64,000 bases of DNA from Corynebacterium aurimucosum. Its GTDB lineage: Bacteria > Actinomycetota > Actinomycetes > Mycobacteriales > Mycobacteriaceae. The DNA is taken from NCBI RefSeq assembly GCF_030408555.1, contig NZ_CP047048.1:1612001-1676000 (forward strand), read 5' to 3'. A program made the translations under genes and the position numbers. Position 1 is the first letter of the stretch. Every line of letters starts with the position of its first letter. The notes beneath the pieces are model-generated. The model was given only the letters and a program-made list of their open reading frames with translations, had not been told where the DNA came from and did no database searches. This document shows, in pieces, positions 58,032-64,000 of this stretch.

Positions 58032-59558
58032 CTAACAGCCGCAGGAATCAGCCGGCGCGCTGGGCTTGCCGACGCCCGGCAGCCCCAGCCCCACCCCAAT
58101 CGGAGCCGTCGTAGGTGTCTGCCCTGCCGCCGACATATCGCCGGCCTTCGTGCGGCGGCGCTCGCTAACGCCGGAGTCAGCAACCAGGAAGAAGGAGCCC
58201 GCACCCGTCACGGTGGTGTGCACGACATCACCGGGACGAATCTCCGCGGAAATGTCCTTGCCCGCAGGATCGACGGGAGCGAAGTGAACGAGGCGACCAT
58301 CGCGGGCACGGCCGGTAAGGCGGTGAGTCTCGGCGGACTTACGACCACCTTCCGCCTGAACCAGAAGCTCCACACCGGAACCGACGAGCTTCGCGTTTTC
58401 CTCAGCCTGGATGGAGTCCTGCAGCGCTACCAAGCGCTCGAAGCGCTCCTGCACGACCCCCTTCGGTATCTGATTCTCCATTTCGGCAGCCGGAGTGCCT
58501 GGGCGCGGCGAGTACTGGAAAGTGAAGGCGGACGCGAAGCGGGCGCGGCGCACCACCTCTAGAGTGGCCTCGAAGTCTTCCTCCGTCTCGCCAGGGAAGC
58601 CCACAATGATATCCGTCGTAATGGCAGCATGCGGCATTTTCTCTCGCACTTCATCGAGAATGCCCAGGAACTTCTTCGTACGATAGGAACGGCGCATGTC
58701 CTTGAGCACCTTGTCCGAACCAGACTGAAGCGGCATGTGCAGCTGCGGGCACACTGCTGGGGTCTCCGCCATGGCATCGATGACATCGGACGTGAACTCT
58801 GCAGGGTGTGGGGAGGTAAAGCGGAGGCGCTCAAGCCCCTCGATCTTGCCCACTTCCCGCAGCAGCTTGGAGAAAGCGAAGCGGTCCCGCGGCAGATCCG
58901 GGTCGGCGAAGTTGACACCATAGGCGTTGACGTTTTGCCCCAACAAGGTCACCTCGGACACGCCCTGGTCCACCAGTGCTTGAACCTCTGCGAGGATATC
59001 GCCTGGGCGGCGGTCTTCTTCCTTGCCGCGCAGCGAAGGAACAATGCAGAAGGTACAGGTGTTATTGCAGCCCACGGATACCGATACCCACCCGGCATAA
59101 GCGGATTCGCGCTTTGCCGGCAGCACGGACGGGAAGGCCTCCAGGGCGTCGACGATCTCAACCTGGGCCTCATCGTTGTGGCGGGCACGCTCCAGCAATG
59201 CCGGCAGGGCAGCCATGTTGTGGGTTCCGAAAACAGCGTCTACCCACGGCGCATGGTCAAGGACTATGTCCTTATCCTTCTGCGCCAAGCAGCCACCCAC
59301 CGCGATTTGCATGCCCGGGTGGTTTTCCTTCGTCTTCTTTAACGCACCCAACGTGCCGTACAGGCGCTTATCGGCGTTCTCGCGCACGGCGCAAGTATTG
59401 AAAACGATGAGGTCAGGCTCAGTGCCCTCCGGTGCCGCCGAATAGCCGGCTTCCTCAAGCAAGCCGGAGATACGCTCTGAGTCATGAACGTTCATTTGGC
59501 AGCCGAAAGTCCGCACCTCATAGGTGCGGGGCTGGGAATTAATTACGGGGGAGTTCAC
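58032..59558 (-). CDS. miaB: tRNA-2-methylthio-N6-isopentenyladenosine synthase
   Basis: 508 aa from GTG 59558 ([10 protein letters not shown]). A TAGAAT -10 (59567-59572 on the - strand) ends 8 nt before this GTG. An ATG at 59594 would add 12 residues. Radical-SAM methylthiotransferase: N-terminal MTTase domain ([25 protein letters not shown]), radical-SAM cluster [18 protein letters not shown] and a C-terminal TRAM domain ([11 protein letters not shown]...[10 protein letters not shown]). Acts after MiaA on A37. The tail ends in SCGC. Confidence 0.93.
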   Translation of the reverse strand: MNSPVINSQPRTYEVRTFGCQMNVHDSERISGLLEEAGYSAAPEGTEPDLIVFNTCAVRENADKRLYGTLGALKKTKENHPGMQIAVGGCLAQKDKDIVLDHAPWVDAVFGTHNMAALPALLERARHNDEAQVEIVDALEAFPSVLPAKRESAYAGWVSVSVGCNNTCTFCIVPSLRGKEEDRRPGDILAEVQALVDQGVSEVTLLGQNVNAYGVNFADPDLPRDRFAFSKLLREVGKIEGLERLRFTSPHPAEFTSDVIDAMAETPAVCPQLHMPLQSGSDKVLKDMRRSYRTKKFLGILDEVREKMPHAAITTDIIVGFPGETEEDFEATLEVVRRARFASAFTFQYSPRPGTPAAEMENQIPKGVVQERFERLVALQDSIQAEENAKLVGSGVELLVQAEGGRKSAETHRLTGRARDGRLVHFAPVDPAGKDISAEIRPGDVVHTTVTGAGSFFLVADSGVSERRRTKAGDMSAAGQTPTTAPIGVGLGLPGVGKPSAPADSCGC

Positions 59559-59590
59559 GGGGGGACATTCTAACTGGCCCATCCGACTAC

Positions 59591-60190
59591 TCATAATGCC
59601 TTTAGTTCGGCAATGCGCGCATCAAGAATCTCGATGGATATGCGCATAACGAGTTCCTGGTTATAGCCGCGCCGCGCGAGCGTGCCAACGATGCGGCGCA
59701 AGAACTTGTCCCTTTCATGCCGGTCAGCGGGAACCCTCTTGAGGGTTCGCGCCTTCTTTTCAGCTACCTGGCGGGCGACAGCCTCTTCAGATTCTTCAGT
59801 GACCTGCTCTAAAGCTATGGCACGGTCGGCAGCCTCGACGCCCTTCTCCTTCAATTCCAGGTTGAGGGCCCGAGCCGATTTTCCTCGCCGGGTGTGACGC
59901 TGACGCACCCACTCCTTGGCAAAGGCTTCATCATCAACAAGCCCTGCCCCTGCTAAGTCATCGACGACAGTGTCAACGACCTCTGGCTCAAAGTCCGCAG
60001 CGACGAGCCGGTCACGCAGCTCCTTGCGGGAACGTGCCCGCTGATCCAGTAGACCTAGCGCACGGGAACGCACGGGTGCCTTCGCCGCTTCGGCTTCCGC
60101 GTCAATGAGTTGCCCGCCGGCGTCACCCGACTCGTAGGCTTCGAGAGCGTGACGTAGCTTTTCGAGCTTCTCTGGTGAAGGTTGTGGCAT
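59591..60190 (-). CDS. recX: RecA regulator RecX
   Basis: 199 aa. Three-helix tandem repeats: [55 protein letters not shown] split across repeats 1 and 2, and a final [21 protein letters not shown]. RecX inhibits RecA filament growth. The gene begins 10 bp after the recA stop, as in most actinobacteria, so it is SOS-induced with recA. Confidence 0.93.
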   Translation of the reverse strand: MPQPSPEKLEKLRHALEAYESGDAGGQLIDAEAEAAKAPVRSRALGLLDQRARSRKELRDRLVAADFEPEVVDTVVDDLAGAGLVDDEAFAKEWVRQRHTRRGKSARALNLELKEKGVEAADRAIALEQVTEESEEAVARQVAEKKARTLKRVPADRHERDKFLRRIVGTLARRGYNQELVMRISIEILDARIAELKAL

Positions 60191-60199
60191 TGATTCCGA

Positions 60200-61333
60200 T
60201 TAGTCGTCGTCGAAATCGACGTTCGGTACGAGATCGACAGCCTCATCCGTCAGCGGATCGTCCGCGCCCGGCACGTCCATCGCTACATCCTCGCCCGCTT
60301 CGGCAGCGGCGGCACCAACGCCGAGTTTGACGAAGATCTTCTTTTCAATCTCATCCGCGAGATCTGGATTGTCCTTGAGAAAGTTACGGGCCTTTTCCTT
60401 GCCTTGGCCCAGCTGGTCGCCCTCATAGGTAAACCACGAGCCAGACTTCTTGATGAAGCCGTGTTCGACGCCCAAGTCAATGATGGAAGACTCGCGCGAA
60501 ATGCCCTCGCCGTACATGATGTCGAACTCAGCGATCTTGAACGGCGGGGAAACCTTGTTCTTCACAACCTTGAGCTTGGTGCGGTTACCAATGGCATCCT
60601 GACCATCCTTCAGGGTCTGGATTCGGCGAATATCGCAACGCACCGAGGCGTAGAACTTCAGAGCCTTACCACCCGTCGTGGTTTCCGGCGAGCCAAACAT
60701 TACGCCGATCTTTTCACGCAGCTGGTTGATAAAGATGGCGGTGGTGCCCGAGTTGTACAGAGCACCGGTCATCTTGCGCAGCGCTTGGGACATGAGGCGC
60801 GCCTGAAGGCCAACGTGGCTATCTCCCATCTCGCCCTCAATCTCAGCCTTCGGGGTCAGCGCCGCGACCGAGTCAATCACAATGATGTCAATGGCACCGG
60901 AACGCACCAGCATATCGGCGATTTCCAAAGCTTGCTCACCGGTATCTGGCTGGGAAACCAACAGGTTGTCCGTATCCACGCCGAGCAGGCGTGCATACTC
61001 CGGATCGAGAGCGTGCTCAGCATCGATAAATGCGGCGATGCCACCAGTTTTCTGCGCCGATGCAATGGCGTGCAGCGCAACGGTGGTCTTACCCGAGGAT
61101 TCCGGGCCATAAATCTCCACGATACGCCCACGCGGGAAACCGCCGACGCCTAATGCGATATCGATAGCTGTGTTGCCGGAGGAAATGGCTTGGATTGGCG
61201 GGCGGTCATCATCGCCCAAACGCATGACGGCGCCCTTACCAAAATCCTTCTCAATCATCGCCATTGCGGCATCAAGGGCCTTTTGACGATCATCGCCCTT
61301 GTTCGCCGTCGAGGACTTCTTCTTCGTAGCCAT
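60200..61333 (-). CDS. recA: Recombinase RecA
   Basis: 377 aa. Walker [10 protein letters not shown] (from residue 76), Walker B region [15 protein letters not shown]-binding loop L1 ([24 protein letters not shown] split) and L2 [21 protein letters not shown], and an acidic C-terminal tail. Catalyses strand exchange and triggers LexA self-cleavage. Upstream there is an SOS box and a ~200-nt leader. Confidence 0.98.
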   Translation of the reverse strand: MATKKKSSTANKGDDRQKALDAAMAMIEKDFGKGAVMRLGDDDRPPIQAISSGNTAIDIALGVGGFPRGRIVEIYGPESSGKTTVALHAIASAQKTGGIAAFIDAEHALDPEYARLLGVDTDNLLVSQPDTGEQALEIADMLVRSGAIDIIVIDSVAALTPKAEIEGEMGDSHVGLQARLMSQALRKMTGALYNSGTTAIFINQLREKIGVMFGSPETTTGGKALKFYASVRCDIRRIQTLKDGQDAIGNRTKLKVVKNKVSPPFKIAEFDIMYGEGISRESSIIDLGVEHGFIKKSGSWFTYEGDQLGQGKEKARNFLKDNPDLADEIEKKIFVKLGVGAAAAEAGEDVAMDVPGADDPLTDEAVDLVPNVDFDDD

Positions 61334-61377
61334 TCATTTCCTCACTATCGTGCGTCAGTTGTTGTGCATTCTTGCTC

Positions 61378-61411
61378 GTTAATACGTGCGTGTTAATGCT
61401 TGAGTGTTAAT
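61378..61411 (-). repeat. Three 14-nt-spaced repeats in the recA leader
   Basis: On the + strand GTTAAT occurs at 61378-61383, 61392-61397 and 61406-61411 with exactly 14-nt spacing. In the recA sense strand the units read ATTAACACTCAAGC, ATTAACACGCACGT and ATTAACGAGCAAGA. They lie 45-78 nt before the recA ATG, inside the predicted leader. Confidence 0.55.
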
Positions 61412-61535
61412 TAAAGGTGGCACCTAGTTAGACTGCCGCCTCGTGACTTTGGTTCCCAGGCTTTGACTCAATTAGCCTTTCACCCTCACCACAAGCCACG
61501 AAAGCACCCTAACGCGCTCACCGGACCACGTCCCC

Positions 61536-61558
61536 ACAATACACACACAAGTGTTCGA
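61536..61558 (-). promoter_or_regulatory. SOS box and promoter of recA-recX
   Basis: On the - strand TCGAACACTTGTGTGT (61558-61543) matches the actinobacterial LexA consensus TCGAACA-N2-TGTTCGA in the left half and partly in the right. TATTGT (61541-61536) follows as a -10. Transcription from about 61529 would give a leader of nearly 200 nt. The rest of the 267-bp gap shows only the repeats given separately. Confidence 0.7.
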
Positions 61559-61600
61559 TTGGCCATTCTGCCGTGACGCGTGTCCAGGGCGCCAAGTCCG

Positions 61601-62122
61601 TTACTGGAGCACCCACGGGCCACCCTGCTCCTGCCGAGAGAAAGTCACCTTCTCAGAAGCTGGAAGAACGGCCACCTCCTCCCCTAGTTGACCACACATG
61701 TCTAGCTCGTCAAGGTCAGCCCTACTGCTCATGAATGAGGAATACCCGGGCCTTTGCACATCCCGGTAGAGCTCAACCTGCCCCGCAGCAGGCGGCACCC
61801 ACTCATCGTCCTCATCACTACCACCCTGCCAGGTACCTTCGCTCGCCGCTAGGACATCTTTTTCGGAAGCACCGGGGCAAATTAAGATCACCCGTTCATA
61901 CTCGGAATCAAAGATGTCACCGATCTGCATGTCCACGCTGCCAGGATCCCCCTCCTTCACCCCGGCTGCCCTATCGATATTTTCAATGACATTCGCGGAA
62001 TTCATCAACGAACATCCAGTCAGACCACCTATGACCAAGCCGGAGAGAAGCGCCATTGCACCCCCGCGCACGCTTAGGTGCATCACATCGTTAAGCCGTG
62101 CTTGTCCCTGCCTATCTGCCAT
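61601..62122 (-). CDS. Putative secreted lipoprotein of unknown function
   Basis: 173 aa. A basic N-terminus (MADRQGQARLNDVMHLSVRGG) is followed by a hydrophobic stretch and the lipobox GLTGC (Cys near residue 37), which would be lipidated after cleavage by signal peptidase II. The mature part is acidic, with two more Cys (CPGASEKD and DMCGQLGE) able to form a disulfide. No family is recognised. TACCCT ends 6 nt before the ATG at 62122. It reads toward recA, whose SOS box lies 40 bp beyond its stop. Confidence 0.65.
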   Translation of the reverse strand: MADRQGQARLNDVMHLSVRGGAMALLSGLVIGGLTGCSLMNSANVIENIDRAAGVKEGDPGSVDMQIGDIFDSEYERVILICPGASEKDVLAASEGTWQGGSDEDDEWVPPAAGQVELYRDVQRPGYSSFMSSRADLDELDMCGQLGEEVAVLPASEKVTFSRQEQGGPWVLQ

Positions 62123-62171
62123 GCCCCGAGGGTACCCCGTTCGGGGTGATCGTGGGATCCAAAGCCCATGC

Positions 62172-62186
62172 TTGAACGGTGTTCAA
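62172..62186 (+). promoter_or_regulatory. BioQ-type operator before bioYMN
   Basis: TTGAAC-GGT-GTTCAA (62172-62186) is a perfect palindrome that fits the corynebacterial BioQ motif TGAAC-N3-GTTAC (recalled). It lies about 48 bp before the bioY ATG. BioQ is a TetR-type repressor of biotin genes. Confidence 0.65.
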
Positions 62187-62220
62187 AAGGGCTCATTTGC
62201 TGCACCGTTACCCCGCTGGA

Positions 62221-62226
62221 TAAACT
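62221..62226 (+). promoter_or_regulatory. -10 element, leaderless start of bioY
   Basis: TAAACT ends 7 nt before the ATG at 62234; no ribosome-binding site is present. Confidence 0.5.
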
Positions 62227-62233
62227 TTGGCCC

Positions 62234-62806
62234 ATGAAAAAGAATTCCGTCGCGGCTGACATCGCGTACGTCGCGGTCTTCACCGCGCTCATCATAGTCT
62301 TTGCTTTCGTCTCCATCCCCACCCCCACCGCGGGTGTGCCCATCGTTCTCCAAAATGCCGTTATCATCCTGGCCGGCCTGGTTCTCGGCGGCCGGCGCGG
62401 CCTCTTCGTGGGCCTGCTTTTCATAGCTCTCGGCCTCGTTGGTCTTCCCATCCTGGCTGGCGGGCGCAGCGCGTTAAGTGCTATCGCCGGCCCCACGGTG
62501 GGCTACCTCGTTGGATATGTGGTCGCTCCGGCCATCACCGGTCTTATCGCCTACCGGGCGCCGCGCGGCAAGGGAGGCATGACCGCCATCCTCGCCATTG
62601 CTGCTCTTGTTGGCTTAGCTGTGCAATATTTCTGTGGAAGCCTGGGCCTAATGTTCCGCTCTGACATGTCCTTCGGGGCTGCCATCATTGCCCAAGGCCC
62701 ATTCATCATCCCCGATCTCATCAAGGTCGCCGTCATGGTCATTATCGCGGTCGGTGTCCATGCAGCATTCCCCGATCTGATGGGTCGACGCGCCCAAGCG
62801 AAGTAG
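62234..62806 (+). CDS. bioY: Biotin ECF transporter substrate-binding subunit BioY
   Basis: 190 aa with about six membrane segments. BioY signature features: SIPTPTAGVPIVLQNAVIILAGLVLGGRRG, LPILAGGRSALSAIAGPTVGYLVGY and the C-terminal GPFIIPDLIKVAV motif. Works with BioM (ATPase) and BioN (transmembrane) encoded directly downstream. Corynebacteria are biotin auxotrophs or near-auxotrophs, so uptake is important. Confidence 0.96.
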   Translation: MKKNSVAADIAYVAVFTALIIVFAFVSIPTPTAGVPIVLQNAVIILAGLVLGGRRGLFVGLLFIALGLVGLPILAGGRSALSAIAGPTVGYLVGYVVAPAITGLIAYRAPRGKGGMTAILAIAALVGLAVQYFCGSLGLMFRSDMSFGAAIIAQGPFIIPDLIKVAVMVIIAVGVHAAFPDLMGRRAQAK

Positions 62807-62811
62807 CTCCC

Positions 62812-63504
62812 GTGCCGCAGATCGATTTCCGCAATGTTTCCGTCGCCTTCGACGAAACCCCCGTACTCAAAGACATTTCACTTTGCTTGAGCGAACAGCG
62901 CATCGGCATTATCGGTGCCAATGGTGGCGGCAAGTCCACGCTCGTTCGGCTCATCAACGGACTCGGTGACCCCACCAGCGGTCAGGTAGTGGTGGACAAC
63001 CTGGACGTCGCCAAGCACGGCAAGGAAATCCGACGCCGCGTGGGTTTCGTCTTTTCTGATGCCGAGAACCAGATCGTCATGCCGCAGGTACGCGATGACG
63101 TGGAGTTCTCCCTGCGTCGTCTCAAGTTGTCGCGTGAAGAACGTACCAAGCGTGTCGACGCCGCCCTCGAACGCTTCGGCCTAGGCCCCTTGGCAGAGCA
63201 GTCTCCGCACACGCTCTCAGGTGGGCAGAAACAGCTCCTTGCACTGGCCTCAGTACTGGTCATCGAACCGACCATCATCATCGCTGACGAGCCAACCACC
63301 CTGCTCGACCTGCGCAACCGCGACCGCATTCGCCGCGAGTTCGCACGTCTGGAACAACAGCTCATCGTCGTCACTCACGATCTAGACTTCCTCTCCGATT
63401 TCGATCGCGTTCTGTGCATAGACAACCACAGCGTCGTTGCCGATGGAGCACCCGAGGAGGTCATCCCCTTCTACACGAACCTTATGGAATCCCGCCCGCT
63501 CTAA
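62812..63504 (+). CDS. bioM: Biotin ECF transporter ATPase BioM
   Basis: 230 aa, GTG start 5 nt after the bioY stop. ABC ATPase: Walker A GANGGGKST, Q-loop SDAENQIVMPQ, signature LSGGQKQ, Walker B IIIADEPTTLLD and the switch His in VVTHDLDF. EcfA-type. Energises the BioYN core. Confidence 0.96.
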   Translation: MPQIDFRNVSVAFDETPVLKDISLCLSEQRIGIIGANGGGKSTLVRLINGLGDPTSGQVVVDNLDVAKHGKEIRRRVGFVFSDAENQIVMPQVRDDVEFSLRRLKLSREERTKRVDAALERFGLGPLAEQSPHTLSGGQKQLLALASVLVIEPTIIIADEPTTLLDLRNRDRIRREFARLEQQLIVVTHDLDFLSDFDRVLCIDNHSVVADGAPEEVIPFYTNLMESRPL

Positions 63505-63507
63505 CTC

Positions 63508-64000
63508 ATGCCCAAGAACATCCCACTCGGCTTCTATGTCGACGCCGATACCATCATTCACCGCATCCCCGCCGCGGTGAAGTTCCTACTACTCATTGCC
63601 TTCATTCTCGTAACATCGCTGGCGGTGCACACGATCCCTTGGGCGGCGGTGAGCCTGGCTCTCCCCCTTAGCCTCTTCCCTATTGCCCGAGTTCCTTTCC
63701 GCGTTGCGTTTGGCCAACTCGCACCGCCGCTCTACCTTCTCCTCGCGCTCGCCGCGTTCCAGTGGTGGCAGAAAGACCTGACGGCGGCTGCCATCATGTT
63801 CCTCACCATCTACGCCGCCATTAGCGCGGCGGTGCTGCTAACACTCACCACAAAGGTCTCGGAGATGATGGACTCCCTGGATCGCGCCCTGGCCCCTCTG
63901 GGGCGCCTCGGGGTCCCCGTTGAGAACATCACGCTAGCGATGTCCCTGACCATTCGTTTACTTCCCCTGATGCTAGGGACGGTCGTCGAGGTGCTGGACG
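63508..64000 (+). CDS. bioN: Biotin ECF transporter transmembrane subunit BioN (cut by window end)
   Basis: Starts at ATG 63508, 3 nt after the bioM stop, and runs open to the window end (164 codons seen). Translation shows IPLGFYVDADTIIHRIPAAVKF, several hydrophobic helices and the EcfT coupling segment SEMMDSLDRALAPLGRLGVP followed by LAMSLTIRLLPLML. The final Ala-Arg-Gly coupling motifs lie beyond the window. Confidence 0.92.
   Translation, partial: MPKNIPLGFYVDADTIIHRIPAAVKFLLLIAFILVTSLAVHTIPWAAVSLALPLSLFPIARVPFRVAFGQLAPPLYLLLALAAFQWWQKDLTAAAIMFLTIYAAISAAVLLTLTTKVSEMMDSLDRALAPLGRLGVPVENITLAMSLTIRLLPLMLGTVVEVLD

Overview
The window is a roughly 60% GC actinobacterial chromosome segment whose gene content and order are those of a Corynebacterium. 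Diagnostic blocks are ppgK-sigA, sigB-dtxR-galE, ahpD-ahpC/oxyR, hrpA/nrdR-divS/lexA-sugR-ptsI/fruK-ptsF-ptsH, hflX-dapF-miaA-miaB-recX-recA and bioYMN. The order matches what I remember of the C. glutamicum cg2090-cg2149 region, but I cannot assign a species. Most of the segment is core genome. I see no tRNA or rRNA gene, insertion sequence, prophage or CRISPR array.

Layout. 1-6.1 kb: the 3' end of rnd converges on dxs, followed by a leftward group (TRAM RNA methyltransferase, DUF3159, DUF3710, dUTPase). 6.2-10 kb: DUF3093, DUF4193, polyphosphate glucokinase and the primary sigma factor SigA with a histone-like lysine repeat tail. 10-12.4 kb: a PTS-dependent dihydroxyacetone kinase operon dhaKLM. 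12.5-17.5 kb: a drug exporter with a DUF2871 partner, a superfamily 2 helicase, and the divergent pair DUF3039/DUF3099. 17.5-24 kb: a two-domain methyltransferase, dtd, sigB, dtxR, galE and DUF4192. 24-30.5 kb: PAC2 protein, Ski2-like helicase, an orphan EIIC-type transporter, a small unknown protein and a VIT-family metal transporter. 30.5-34 kb: ahpCD divergent from oxyR, then a Gly/Tyr-rich membrane protein. 34-40 kb: hrpA, nrdR, and the SOS pair divS/lexA. 40-46.5 kb: sugR, ptsI, and the fruK-ptsF-ptsH operon. 46.5-61.3 kb: a permease, hflX, tRNA modification (miaA, miaB), dapF, several conserved unknowns, recX and recA. 61.6-64 kb: a putative lipoprotein and the biotin transporter bioYMN, with bioN cut by the window end.

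How it works together. Three themes stand out. Sugar phosphorylation is covered by general EI and HPr, a fructose EIIABC with 1-phosphofructokinase, a dihydroxyacetone kinase that draws phosphate from the same EI, and a polyphosphate-dependent glucokinase. Stress control is covered by LexA/DivS/RecA/RecX, OxyR/AhpCD, and SigB behind a SigH-type promoter. Biotin and iron control are covered by a BioQ-type operator before bioY, and by DtxR. Many genes carry a TANNNT -10 element 6-8 nt before the start codon and no Shine-Dalgarno sequence, so leaderless transcription looks common here.

I did not find a clear new multi-gene system. The best leads are a pair of perfect inverted DnaA boxes in an intergenic gap, the PAC2/Ski2-helicase pair in an organism group without a proteasome, the MFS/DUF2871 pair, the orphan EIIC transporter with a palindrome at its promoter, a Cys-rich-tailed unknown protein beside hflX, and three 14-nt-spaced repeats in the recA leader.
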